Positions 29,276 to 38,022 of a stretch of DNA of 56,852 bases are shown here, in pieces. The position numbers were made by a program, and so were the translations under genes. The DNA comes from Dehalococcoidia bacterium UBA2160. GTDB lineage: Bacteria; Chloroflexota; Dehalococcoidia; Lucifugimonadales; UBA1123. The stretch's first letter is position 1. Every line of letters starts with the position of its first letter. The stretch spans positions 33,697-90,548 of the forward strand of contig DCWO01000176.1 of the NCBI GenBank assembly GCA_002328865.1. The letters run 5' to 3'. Under the pieces are notes generated by a model. The model worked only from the letters and a program-made list of their open reading frames with translations. It was not told the DNA's origin and did no database searches.

Positions 29276-29767
29276 ATGGCCCAACGCCGATATTGGCTGG
29301 TCAAATCAGAGCCGAGCGATTATTCGTTCCAAGATCTGATGGCCGAGCCCGATCAGACTGCCGAGTGGGACGGAGTGCGCAACTACGCGGCTCGGAACAC
29401 CATGCGGGACGACATGCAGGTCGGCGACGGCGTGCTGTTCTACCACTCCAACTCCAAGCCCAACGCGGTCGTCGGCTACGCGACGGTCGTCCGCCCCGGA
29501 TATCCGGACGACACGGCGTGGGACCCCGACTCGGCTCATCCCGATCCGCGCAGCACGCCGGAAAGTCCGGTCTGGTACATGGTCGACATCAAGGCCGAAG
29601 CGTTGTTCCGGACGCCGATCTCTCTGGCACAGGTCAAATCCACCCCAACCTTGAACAAGATGGCGCTGGTGAACAACTCACGACTCTCCGTACAGCCTGT
29701 TTCGGCCAAAGAGTGGAAGGTCATCCTGACGTTGGGCATGGCCAGCCAGGAAGAGATCCTGGTCTGA
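29276..29767 (+). CDS. EVE-domain protein
   Basis: A 163-residue, single-domain EVE protein of the thymocyte-nuclear-protein-1 type. The signature is at the N-terminus: YWLVKSEPSDYSFQDL, then TAEWDGVRNYAARNTMRD, with MQVGDGVLFYHSN and VVGYATVVRPGYPD after it. EVE domains belong to the PUA-like group and bind modified bases in DNA or RNA; many sit near restriction or stress genes, but this one stands alone. AGGAG 6 bases before the ATG at 29276 supports this start over an in-frame start 24 bases upstream. Confidence 0.93.
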   Translation: MAQRRYWLVKSEPSDYSFQDLMAEPDQTAEWDGVRNYAARNTMRDDMQVGDGVLFYHSNSKPNAVVGYATVVRPGYPDDTAWDPDSAHPDPRSTPESPVWYMVDIKAEALFRTPISLAQVKSTPTLNKMALVNNSRLSVQPVSAKEWKVILTLGMASQEEILV

Positions 29768-30124
29768 CGTGCTGACCTTCCGAGCGGTCCGGCCCGCGCC
29801 TGCTCGGCAAATTGGACGGCGCCCGACATCCGTCGTTCGAGCCTATCAGCGCCCCTCTTGAACCTACCCAACACGTAAAACTCTCAGTATCCACGCCTGC
29901 ACGGTCATTCATAACCCTGCGACTTCGTCTACCCAGTTTCGTGGTCCTCCGGCGAACCGCCGCGCCCAGGGTGGCGGCCTGACCTGTGTGCATCTCGATT
30001 GAGGGCAACTCCCAGCCGGACGCAAAGCAGTCTTGCCGAATGGGCTCAATGCGACACCGGCGGTACAACTGGAGTGAGCCTGCGCGGATGCGCTAAGATG
30101 AGGCCAACTCAAAGGAGGTCCTGT
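29768..30124. other. Intergenic stretch without a confident gene
   Basis: No credible coding frame is seen. TAAGAT at 30094-30099 could be a -10 box for the nitroreductase gene, but its -35 box is weak. Confidence 0.4.
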
Positions 30125-30709
30125 ATGACATCCATTTCCGCGATCGATGCGATCCGTAGCCAGAGGGCGATTCGTGAGTTCTCCGACGAACCTGTTTCCG
30201 AAGAGGCCGTCACCCAACTGATCCAAGCCGCAATCCGAGCTCCCAGCGCATCGAACAAACAACCGTGGCATTTCCTGGTCGTGCGCGACGCTGAGGCCAA
30301 ACGAAAGATCGGGCTTTGGTACATGGACTCGGTCTACAGTTACAGCGGACAGGAACGTCCCAGCGACGGGATTACCGAGCCGCACCCGATTATGAGCGCC
30401 CCGGTGTTGATATTCGCATGCATCGACGCTGTCGACGTTGCGGACCGGTTGACCCTGGGCGCGTCGATCTTCCCGGCGGCGCAGAACCTGATGCTGGCGG
30501 CGAGGTCCATGGGGTTGGGCACAACCTTGACGACGCTCCACCGACCACATCAGGATGAGATCCGAGCGCTTCTGGGAATCCCCGAAAGCGTCGAGACCGC
30601 CGCACTGATTCCGGTCGGGTATCCGGGCGGCGACCAGCACTTCGGCGGCAGCCGGCGCCGTCCGGCGAAAGAGCTGACCTACTACGAGCGTTGGGGCGCG
30701 ACGAAGTAG
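30125..30709 (+). CDS. Nitroreductase family flavoprotein
   Basis: A 194-residue FMN-dependent oxidoreductase. The family N-terminus reads AIRSQRAIREFSDEPVSEEA and is followed by AAIRAPSASNKQPWHFLVV, where the Ser/Asn/Gln residues contact FMN phosphate. The late GTTLTTLHRP and IPVGYPGG also match. Members reduce nitro groups, quinones or activated alkenes with NAD(P)H as homodimers; the physiological substrate is unknown. A textbook ribosome site AAAGGAGGT lies 5 bases before the ATG, predicting strong translation and fixing the start, which excludes the longer upstream frame from 29999. Confidence 0.94.
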   Translation: MTSISAIDAIRSQRAIREFSDEPVSEEAVTQLIQAAIRAPSASNKQPWHFLVVRDAEAKRKIGLWYMDSVYSYSGQERPSDGITEPHPIMSAPVLIFACIDAVDVADRLTLGASIFPAAQNLMLAARSMGLGTTLTTLHRPHQDEIRALLGIPESVETAALIPVGYPGGDQHFGGSRRRPAKELTYYERWGATK

Positions 30710-30850
30710 GCGAAAGTCCCTTCACAGAAAACGGGCGTCTCCAGCGGAAACACCAATTACTTCCCACTATGAAGGCGTCCAGGCGCCTCTGCGCTGATTC
30801 CCGAAGGGGATCGACGGCGGTTTCGACCGATCCGTCAAAGATCAATCCTG

Positions 30851-32266
30851 CTAGTTGATCTCGCGGAGGCGCTTTTGCGTAGCCCACACGACGACGGTAA
30901 CCGCCAAAAGCATCACCGCCAGAATTCCGATGGCCCATTGGCCGCCGAGCCAGTCGGATATGAGCCCGGCCGGGAGGACGCCCAGTGGGGTGAGGCCGAA
31001 GTTCATCATGAATATGCTCATCACCCGGCCACGATACGCGTCTTCGACCTCTTCCATGATCAGCGACTGGTTCAACGTTCGCCGGCTGGAATCGCCCAGT
31101 CCCAGAAGGATCATGATCACGGCGGCGGCAGAATACAGCGGAATCACCGCCAGCAGCAGCAGCGCTGCGCCCGACGCCAAACTGCCGAGAATCAGCAACA
31201 ATCCGCGTCTCCAGGCGCCGGTCGATGCGATCAGCAGCGAGCCGACCAGCGAGCCGCCACCCATGATCGCAACAAGAAGGCCCATCGAGTCCGGGCCGAG
31301 GTTGTAGATATCCACGACGAACACGGGCATCAAGAACCGGAAAGGCATGGCCAACACAGACGTTGCCAACCCCATGAACAGCAACACCAGAACAAAGCGG
31401 TTGCCTCGAACGTAACTGAGGCCTTCTTTGATGTCCCTGACCATCGCCGGCTTGCGAGCTGACGCCCGCGCCGGTTGGGGTTTGATCATCGAAGTCGCCG
31501 CAACCGACAAGACGCCCATGCCGCCAATGACGAAGTACACCGTTGCCGGGCCGACTAAAGCGTACAATCCCCCCGCGACCGCCGGCGCTAGAAGCGTCGT
31601 TACGCTCATGCCTGCGGCATTCAGCGCCATCGCATTGGTCAGCTCGTCTTTGCCTACTAGTTGGGGGATGATGGCCTGACGAGCTGGCATCATAAACGCG
31701 AAAGCGGTGCCCTGTACCAGCGCTGCCAAAGTGAGGTGATACCATTCGATGGCATCGATGTAAATGGCGACGGCAACCAGGATGGCCAACAACCCGGCCA
31801 CGCCTTGACCGATCTGGATGAGCCGCTTGCGCTCGACTCTGTCAGCGGCCGCGCCGCCGAAAAGCGCGAGAGTCAACATCGGCAAAGAAGAAGCCGCGTT
31901 GACAACTCCGAGCAGAGAAGCGGAGTCTGTGAGGTCGTAGACAAGATACCCGCGGGCCAGCATCTGCATCTGCATGCCGCCCATCATCGCGAGCATGCCC
32001 AGCCATAGCAACATGAAGTCGCGGTGCCTGAGCGACGAGAATGTCTGCCGCCAACTCGACTTCATCCCACCGTTGCGCGGATGGTGAGGGGGAGTCTTGA
32101 CGCGCTCCACGCTTGCCTGGTCGGTCGCGTGGCTGTCTTTGCCGGAGTCGTTGGTGGGGGTTTGGTCGCCCGACCCAGAGCTGGGATTGAGCGGGGAGCC
32201 GTCTGCGGCGGACGGGTCGTCGTCCCCGGATTCCGTGCCCGATGGAGCACGTGAACTGTCATCCAT
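30851..32266 (-). CDS. MFS transporter, MFS_3 type, with long disordered N-terminus
   Basis: A 471-residue exporter-type MFS protein. The first ~70 residues are hydrophilic and Ser/Asp/Pro-rich and likely disordered in the cytoplasm; the membrane core begins at SSWRQTFSSLRHRDFMLLWL. The loop motif LFGGAAADRVERKRLIQIGQ and about twelve helices follow, and the late block GDSSRRTLNQSLIMEEVEDA is typical of the group. An internal ATG just before SSWRQ (MKSSWRQ) is a possible alternative start that would remove the tail. The substrate is unknown. It is divergent from aroC. Confidence 0.88.
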   Translation of the reverse strand: MDDSSRAPSGTESGDDDPSAADGSPLNPSSGSGDQTPTNDSGKDSHATDQASVERVKTPPHHPRNGGMKSSWRQTFSSLRHRDFMLLWLGMLAMMGGMQMQMLARGYLVYDLTDSASLLGVVNAASSLPMLTLALFGGAAADRVERKRLIQIGQGVAGLLAILVAVAIYIDAIEWYHLTLAALVQGTAFAFMMPARQAIIPQLVGKDELTNAMALNAAGMSVTTLLAPAVAGGLYALVGPATVYFVIGGMGVLSVAATSMIKPQPARASARKPAMVRDIKEGLSYVRGNRFVLVLLFMGLATSVLAMPFRFLMPVFVVDIYNLGPDSMGLLVAIMGGGSLVGSLLIASTGAWRRGLLLILGSLASGAALLLLAVIPLYSAAAVIMILLGLGDSSRRTLNQSLIMEEVEDAYRGRVMSIFMMNFGLTPLGVLPAGLISDWLGGQWAIGILAVMLLAVTVVVWATQKRLREIN

Positions 32267-32330
32267 GAGGCAAGTCTACACCTACGGTCCGTCGAGGCGC
32301 AACGATGCTCAAGATGAAGCGGGAGTGAAG

Positions 32331-32398
32331 GGGCCCGGACTGCGAATGCTCTCATCCACACTAGGCGGCAGGCATTCACAGGTGTTCAATCCGGGCCC
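32331..32398. repeat. Nested inverted repeat upstream of aroC
   Basis: GGGCCCGGA at 32331-32339 is the exact complement of TCCGGGCCC at 32390-32398. Inside, TGCGAATG (32341-32348) pairs with CATTCACA (32373-32380) with one wobble or mismatch. Two nested stems suggest a structured element of about 70 bases. Its strand and role are unknown. Confidence 0.55.
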
Positions 32399-32539
32399 GT
32401 GATTGACAGCGTTGCGTGTTTGCGCGAGAAATGCCGAGAGTCGATGGCAGCGACATCTCCGGCACACTCTCAGATGTTAACATAATGCCTGGCGATCGAC
32501 CACGATCCGGACGCAACTCAGAACTGCGAGGGACCTTAG

Positions 32540-33631
32540 ATGAGCAGCAGTTTCGGCCAACTGTTCCAAGTAAGCACGTGGGGAGAGTCCCACGGAGACG
32601 CCGTCGGCGTGTCCGTCGACGGATGCCCGCCGAGAATGCCGCTGGAGGTGGACCACATCCAGGCCGAGCTCGACCGTCGAAGGCCGGCTCAGAGCGAGAT
32701 CACGACGCAGCGGCGGGAAGGAGATCGGGCGCAGATCCTCTCGGGTGTGTTCGACGGCCTGACGCTCGGCACGCCCATCCAGATCGCCGTATGGAACGAG
32801 GACGCCCGCGGCAAAGACTACGAACACATGAGGACCAAGTATCGCCCGTCCCACGCCGACTACACATATGATGCGAAGTTCGGAATCCGAAACTGGAAGG
32901 GCGGCGGCCGGTCCAGCGCTCGCGAGACGATCGGACGCGTCGCCGGCGGCGCCGTGGCGCGTCAATTCTTGACCACCGAGTACGGCGTCGAGATCGTCGG
33001 GTACGTGAAACAGATATGGAAGATCACGGCCGAAACCGACCCGGACACCGTCGTGCGGGAAGATGTCGAGTCCAACATCGTCCGCTGTCCTGACCAGGAC
33101 GTCGCGGTTCAGATGATCGACAGGATCATGCAGGCGCGCAAAGACGGCGACTCGTTGGGCGGCGTCGTGGAGTGTGTCGCTCGGAACGTGCCCGTGGGGT
33201 TGGGCGAGCCGGTGTTCGACAAGCTGGAGGCGGAACTGGCCAAAGCGATGCTGTCGATCCCCGCGTGCAAGGGATTCGAAGTCGGTTCGGGTTTTTCCGG
33301 AACGCTCATGACCGGCTCAGCCCACAACGATCCCTTCTACAGCGAAGGCGGCAGGGTGCGCACTCGCACGAACTACTCGGGCGGAATCCAGGGCGGCATC
33401 TCCAACGGCGAGAACATCGTGATCCGTGCGGCGTTCAAGCCCACGGCCACGATCCTGGCCGAGCAAAACACGGTCGACGTGGACGGCGCACCGACGACGC
33501 TCAAGGGCAGAGGCCGGCACGATCCGTGCGTGCTGCCTAGAGCGGTCCCGATCGTCGAAGCGATGATGGCGCTGGTGCTGACCGATCACGCGCTTCGCCA
33601 ACGAGGTCAGACCGGCACGGTGGGCGCCTAA
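32540..33631 (+). CDS. aroC: Chorismate synthase
   Basis: Last step of the shikimate pathway: it makes chorismate from EPSP using reduced FMN. The 363 residues match the family. Visible signatures are GESHGDAVGVSVDGCPP near the N-terminus, RSSARETIGRVAGGAVAR near residue 125, SGFSGTLMTGSAHNDPF and the late GRHDPCVLPRAVPIVEAM. The last of these includes the conserved Arg-Asp-His type residues around the flavin site. A pentapeptide-repeat gene follows after only 2 bases, so the two are very likely co-transcribed. A nested inverted repeat lies about 140 bases upstream of the start codon. Confidence 0.97.
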   Translation: MSSSFGQLFQVSTWGESHGDAVGVSVDGCPPRMPLEVDHIQAELDRRRPAQSEITTQRREGDRAQILSGVFDGLTLGTPIQIAVWNEDARGKDYEHMRTKYRPSHADYTYDAKFGIRNWKGGGRSSARETIGRVAGGAVARQFLTTEYGVEIVGYVKQIWKITAETDPDTVVREDVESNIVRCPDQDVAVQMIDRIMQARKDGDSLGGVVECVARNVPVGLGEPVFDKLEAELAKAMLSIPACKGFEVGSGFSGTLMTGSAHNDPFYSEGGRVRTRTNYSGGIQGGISNGENIVIRAAFKPTATILAEQNTVDVDGAPTTLKGRGRHDPCVLPRAVPIVEAMMALVLTDHALRQRGQTGTVGA

Positions 33632-33633
33632 CC

Positions 33634-34398
33634 GTGGCGATCCACGAGGGGCTGGTCGTCACCGACTCAGAACAGCTCTACGACCTACTCGGTCAAGGCA
33701 GCCTGTTTCGAGGCTGCAACTTGGACGAGGCCGATTTCGTTTCATTCGACGCGGAGGAACTGGAATTCGAGGAGTGCTCCCTACGGGGAACGAACTTCTC
33801 CGGCTTGGCTTGTCAGAGATTTCACGCCGTCGATTCCGATCTTTCAGGCGCTCGGTTTGAGAACGCGGAACTTCACGAAGCCGAGATCGTGAAGTCGAAC
33901 TGCACGTCCGCTATCTTCAGAAGCGCGAAGCTGAACCTGTCCCGGTTCGTCGACTGCGACATGACGGTCTGCAATTTCGACGGCGCCAACCTGTTCGGAG
34001 TCGATCTCAGCGGGTCTCGATTCAGGGGCGTGGACTTCTCGCAGGCCAACCTTGCCGGCAACACGGTGGATCGGGTCGACTTCAGCATGGCGACTCTCCG
34101 CTACAAGAAATTCAACGGAATCAAGCTATCCGGCGTGAATTTCACCGAGGCCGATCTCTCAGGCACGAACTTCGCAGGGACCGAATTCTTGGACTGCCAC
34201 CTGAACAGCGCCGTCTTCAACGAGGAGACCATCTTCGACGGCGCCGACCTGAGAGGCGCGACAATCTCAAGTTCGCAACTCGGAATCGCCAGCCTCAAGG
34301 GCGCGGTCATGTCCGCGTCACAGGCCCACGGCATACTGTTCGAAGCCTACGGCATCGTCGTCGCCGAGGACGCCGAGTCGTTCACGAAGCCGCGGTAG
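33634..34398 (+). CDS. Pentapeptide-repeat protein
   Basis: A 254-residue protein built largely of pentapeptide repeats A(D/N)LxX, which fold into a right-handed quadrilateral beta-helix. Examples are NLDEADFVSFDAEELEFEEC, SDLSGARFENAELHEAEIV, ANLFGVDLSGSRFRGVDFSQ and EADLSGTNFAGTEFLDCHLN. The first ~20 and last ~25 residues are outside the repeats. Some family members mimic DNA and protect gyrase, but most have no known role, and nothing here distinguishes these. The GTG start follows the aroC stop by 2 bases, so it is in an operon with aroC. The functional link to aromatic synthesis is unclear. Confidence 0.9.
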   Translation: MAIHEGLVVTDSEQLYDLLGQGSLFRGCNLDEADFVSFDAEELEFEECSLRGTNFSGLACQRFHAVDSDLSGARFENAELHEAEIVKSNCTSAIFRSAKLNLSRFVDCDMTVCNFDGANLFGVDLSGSRFRGVDFSQANLAGNTVDRVDFSMATLRYKKFNGIKLSGVNFTEADLSGTNFAGTEFLDCHLNSAVFNEETIFDGADLRGATISSSQLGIASLKGAVMSASQAHGILFEAYGIVVAEDAESFTKPR

Positions 34399-34422
34399 GG
34401 CGTTGATATTCCGTCCGGTCGA

Positions 34423-35214
34423 TCACACGACCGGTGACGTTCCGCCGTCGATGTTGACGGCGATTCCGGTCAGGTAGCTGGCGCGCTCGGACGCCAGGAA
34501 GGCGATTACGTCGCCGGCCTCAGCGGACTCGCCGACGCGCTTCAGGGGCACATTCTGCCCCATCGAGGCGTAAATGCTGTCCTGCGTTACGCTGGCGTCC
34601 TGGGCTTTGGCCTGCTCGTAGCGACGCTCCCATTGGGCGCTTTTGATCAATCCTATGCACACGGTGTTAACCAAGATGTTGTCGCTCGCGTACTCCTTGG
34701 ACATGGCCTTGGTGAGCGCGACTCCGGCGGCTCTGCTGACCGATGTGGGCACCGAGGCGGCGCCGGGAGCTTTTGCGCCGAGGTTGGTCACGTTGATTAT
34801 CCGGCCGCCGCCCTGGGCTCTCATGTGGGGCAGTGCCAGCCGACAGGCTCTGATGGCCCCATACAGCTTGAGTTCCAGATCATCGTGCCATCCCTCGTCA
34901 GACACGCTCTCGAATGGCCCCGCAGCCGACGCGCCCGCGTTGTTGACGAGAATGTCGAGCCGTCCGAACTCCGAAACCACGCGAGCCACGAGGGCTTCAA
35001 CTGCCGCCGAGTCGCTGACGTCCGTCGAAATCGCCAACACTTCGCCGCCCGTGGCCTCTCGAATCTCAGCCGCGGCCTGATCCAATACGTCCGGCCTTCG
35101 GGCGCAGATCGCAACCTTGGCGCCTTCGGCAGCCATGCTCAAGCCAGCCGCTTTGCCGATTCCCTCGCTGCCTCCGGTGATCAACGCTACTTTTCCTGTG
35201 AGTCCCAAGTCCAT
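34423..35214 (-). CDS. SDR-family oxidoreductase with altered catalytic residues
   Basis: A 263-residue Rossmann-fold short-chain dehydrogenase relative. Cofactor motifs are normal: ALITGGSEGIGKA at residues 11-23 and LVNNAGAS. The catalytic region is not: where most SDRs have Y-x-x-x-K (YSASKAA) this protein reads TSVSRAA, so Tyr and Lys are replaced by Thr and Arg. The upstream catalytic Ser is also not obvious (INVTNLGAK in place of ISS). The C-terminus VNIDGGTSPV is typical. It may bind NAD(P) with changed chemistry. AGGAG 6 bases before the ATG supports the start. It lies downstream of the glcDEF-like genes on the same strand, 136 bases away. Confidence 0.88.
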   Translation of the reverse strand: MDLGLTGKVALITGGSEGIGKAAGLSMAAEGAKVAICARRPDVLDQAAAEIREATGGEVLAISTDVSDSAAVEALVARVVSEFGRLDILVNNAGASAAGPFESVSDEGWHDDLELKLYGAIRACRLALPHMRAQGGGRIINVTNLGAKAPGAASVPTSVSRAAGVALTKAMSKEYASDNILVNTVCIGLIKSAQWERRYEQAKAQDASVTQDSIYASMGQNVPLKRVGESAEAGDVIAFLASERASYLTGIAVNIDGGTSPVV

Positions 35215-35325
35215 GCTCTTCTCCTGTGTCTAAGCTGTTGCTGAGATCGGTTCCATGATTGTTGCGCTTGGCGCTCGTCCGGTGGTTGCCCGGCTATTTG
35301 GGAGCTTGTTTCAGATTTCGCCGAC

Positions 35326-35361
35326 AGGGACCAAAGGGACGCCAGGGACATCAGGGACGTT
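35326..35361. repeat. Four tandem 9-bp AGGGAC-NNN repeats
   Basis: AGGGACCAA, AGGGACGCC, AGGGACATC and AGGGACGTT follow without gaps. The array covers the glcF stop codon and runs into the gap before the SDR gene. Confidence 0.65.
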
Positions 35362-36676
35362 TTCGATACGACTCGTCGAGCAGGTCCGTGACGTATTTGA
35401 CTTGCACAGGCAGCCCGTCTCGCTGGGCGCCGAGTTTGAGTTGCAACAGACATCCCGGATTCGCCGTTGCGACGACATCCGCGTCTGTGCTTTTGACTGC
35501 TTTCATCTTGGAGTCGAGCACTCGCAGCGAGAACTCGCGCTCCGTGATCGTGTACGTGCCACCGGCGCCGCAGCATACTGCCGCGTTTGACAACTCCACC
35601 AGCTCGACCCCGGGGATGGACCGCAGGATCTGCCGAGGCGGAGCCGTGATCCGCTGGGCGTTGGCGAGGTGGCACGGGTCCTGGTACGTGACTCTGTAGT
35701 TCAGCTCCCCCTCCGGCGGCTCGAACGGCAACTCGACCAGGTACTCGTGGATGTCCTTCACCATCGCGCTGAGCTGGGCGGCCTTGTCTCTGTACTCCGG
35801 ATCGTCGACGAGAAGATGATCGTACTCCTTCATCCTGGCTCCGCACCCGGCGGACGCAACGACGATGGCGTCGGCTCCGGTCGACAAGAACGCGTCCACG
35901 TTCCGGCGGGCGAGATCCCTCGTGGTGGCAAGGTCGCCGGCATGGGAGTTGATCGCGCCGCAACAGGCCTGATCCTTGGGCACGACAACCTCTACTCCGT
36001 TTCGCGTCAGAATGCGGACGACGGCGTTCATCTCGGGGCCGTTCACAAGGGGCATGACACAGCCTGACAGCAACGCAACGCGAGCCCGGCGCTCGTCGCG
36101 CGGCTTGACCACCTGGCCTCTCGCCTTGAACTTTGTGGCGGGCACGTCGGGCAGCGATCTTTCCATGTGGTCCAACGACGGCGACAATCGTTTCAACAGT
36201 CCCGAACCGCGCACAACCGATTGCAGTCCGCTGCGCTGATAGACGCGCGCGGCGCCCGCCAACAACTCGAGCCGACCCTGGTTCGGCGCCAACCGTCTGA
36301 GGGCTATGTCCGAAGCGACGGCGCCGAACATCCCGAGTTCGCGCTTGCTCTCCACCTGAGACATTGTCGCGCCTATGAGCCGTCCGTAGGGCACGCCGGA
36401 CGGGCAGGCGACCTCGCAGGCGCGGCACTGGATGCACAGGTCCCAGTGTTTGACCACGGACTGCGTGGCCCCGACGCGCCCTTCGTTGACGGCTTTCATC
36501 AGCGCGATTCGGCCACGAGGCGACTCGGTCTCAAGTCCAGTTTCCAGGTAGGTCGGACACGCCTGGAGGCAGAAGCCGCAGTGTACGCACTTGTAGAGGT
36601 CTGCTTCGTCGGGCGCGTCAGGTCCCGAGAATAGCAGCCGTGGATCGATAGACGACTCACCCGCCGAAGTCGACAC
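35351..36676 (-). CDS. glcF: Glycolate oxidase iron-sulfur subunit, GlcF-like
   Basis: Electron-transfer subunit of a glycolate/lactate-type dehydrogenase. The 441 residues begin with two 4Fe-4S ferredoxin sites, C30-x2-C33-x2-C36-x3-C40 (CVHCGFCLQACP) and C81-x2-C84-x2-C87-x3-C91 (CIQCRACEVACP). Two cysteine-rich CCG domains follow, with ACCGAINSHAGD and AVCCGAGGTY. These probably pass electrons from the flavin subunits to a membrane acceptor. The GTG start overlaps the glcE stop by one base (TAGTG), showing translational coupling; the frame open further upstream lies within glcE. Specificity for glycolate versus lactate is inferred from operon order. Confidence 0.9.
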   Translation of the reverse strand: MSTSAGESSIDPRLLFSGPDAPDEADLYKCVHCGFCLQACPTYLETGLETESPRGRIALMKAVNEGRVGATQSVVKHWDLCIQCRACEVACPSGVPYGRLIGATMSQVESKRELGMFGAVASDIALRRLAPNQGRLELLAGAARVYQRSGLQSVVRGSGLLKRLSPSLDHMERSLPDVPATKFKARGQVVKPRDERRARVALLSGCVMPLVNGPEMNAVVRILTRNGVEVVVPKDQACCGAINSHAGDLATTRDLARRNVDAFLSTGADAIVVASAGCGARMKEYDHLLVDDPEYRDKAAQLSAMVKDIHEYLVELPFEPPEGELNYRVTYQDPCHLANAQRITAPPRQILRSIPGVELVELSNAAVCCGAGGTYTITEREFSLRVLDSKMKAVKSTDADVVATANPGCLLQLKLGAQRDGLPVQVKYVTDLLDESYRKRP

Positions 36677-38016
36677 TAGATGCCTCCCACGTAACGCCCG
36701 GGATTGAGCACGCCGTCGGGATCGTACTGCTCTTTCAGACGGGTCATGATCGCTCGCGGACCTCCTACATCGCCCCATATGTCGATGCCCGTCTTGGTCT
36801 CCACCGAGCACCGTTCAACGATCGCGGAGCCGCCAGCGGCCCTGGCCGCGCTCCGGGCCAGCGCCACGACCGACTTGGCCGAATCCATCGACGCTTCGCC
36901 GTCATTTGGGAACCAGTAAGCCATAACGTTCCCGTATCCAGGATGGGCCACGACGGCGGGCTCGAAGCCGGGGTATTGAGCGGAGGATATCGAATCGACG
37001 AGTTGCTGCACGTTGCTCGGCGGAACGGAGAACCGGACCGCAACTCCGATTGCGTCTTCAGGGCGCCATCCGAAGTCGGCCAGCTTGCGCCAGAAGTCTG
37101 CCGCGTCAGCGCCTTCTAGCGTTTCGATGCTCGACGCACCGCCATCTTCACACAGCCGAGTCGCCTCTCGGGTGAGACGTTCGAGAGTCCGCGGCCTGCC
37201 ACCTAATCTGATCGCGAGCCACCGGGTTCCCGTGAGGCCGGGGAGACCGGCCCGGTCCATCACGCGACCGTCGTACGAGGTGAGGGCCAACGGAGGAACG
37301 TGGCTGTGCAGCACGCTCATGCTTGCCTGACCACAATAGAGACCGCTGTCGAATGAGGCGAGCATCGTTCTTTCGTTCCTGGGCAACGGCATGAGTTTTA
37401 ATGAGACCTCGGCGATGACGCCCAGTGATCCGAGCCCTCCGATGTGCAACCGAGCCATGTCGTAGCCGCTGACGTTCTTGACAACCTGTCCGCCGCTCTT
37501 TACAACGGCGCCGTCCGCCTGGACGATTTTCATGCCGATAACCAGGTCACGGGGGTTGCCGAACTGCCACTTCAACGGGCCGCTGACGCCAGCCGCCAAA
37601 GTTCCGCCGATTGTCGCCTTGTCGGGCAGAGGCGGGTCCAAAGGCAGAAACTGACCCTGTTCGGAGAGTACGCGTTGAAGGCCGGCCAACGTCATGCCCG
37701 CCTGAAACGTGCCGGTCAAATCGGCGGGACTGTGGGATACGACTCGGTCAAGCGCTGTCAGATCAATAGCCAGATCGAGCCGACGGGGAAGGTTCCCGAG
37801 GGTCATCCGGGTCCCGCCGCCGAAGGGCGCGACCCCCAATCCAGACGAATGGGCTTCACGAAGCGTGGCGCTCAACTCGTCTACGTCAGCGGGCCGAGTC
37901 GCGGCGGAAGGGATCATCCCATCGACAGCGTACGCCTCGATGTCTGAGATCGTCCGCCCGCCGCCTAGCGCCCGCTCGACTGCCTGCGTTACTTTGGAGT
38001 CGCGATCATTGGGCAT
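36676..38016 (-). CDS. glcE: FAD-binding oxidase subunit, GlcE-like
   Basis: A 446-residue FAD-binding (PCMH/VAO-type) subunit. The flavin domain shows VAPFGGGTRMTLGNLPRRLD near residue 60, DPPLPDKATIGGTLAAGVSG near 130 and VKNVSGYDMARLHIGGLGSL. Length and order are those of GlcE, the second flavoprotein of glycolate oxidase. It starts 6 bases after glcD ends and overlaps the glcF start by one base. No strong ribosome site is seen before its ATG, so translation probably depends on coupling to glcD. Confidence 0.88.
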   Translation of the reverse strand: MPNDRDSKVTQAVERALGGGRTISDIEAYAVDGMIPSAATRPADVDELSATLREAHSSGLGVAPFGGGTRMTLGNLPRRLDLAIDLTALDRVVSHSPADLTGTFQAGMTLAGLQRVLSEQGQFLPLDPPLPDKATIGGTLAAGVSGPLKWQFGNPRDLVIGMKIVQADGAVVKSGGQVVKNVSGYDMARLHIGGLGSLGVIAEVSLKLMPLPRNERTMLASFDSGLYCGQASMSVLHSHVPPLALTSYDGRVMDRAGLPGLTGTRWLAIRLGGRPRTLERLTREATRLCEDGGASSIETLEGADAADFWRKLADFGWRPEDAIGVAVRFSVPPSNVQQLVDSISSAQYPGFEPAVVAHPGYGNVMAYWFPNDGEASMDSAKSVVALARSAARAAGGSAIVERCSVETKTGIDIWGDVGGPRAIMTRLKEQYDPDGVLNPGRYVGGI

Positions 38017-38022
38017 GCGTCG

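Noticed and set aside
30390..31745. 451-codon minus-strand frame across the nitroreductase and MFS genes
   Set aside because: Low-complexity Arg/Gly composition, and it overlaps two well supported genes in other frames.
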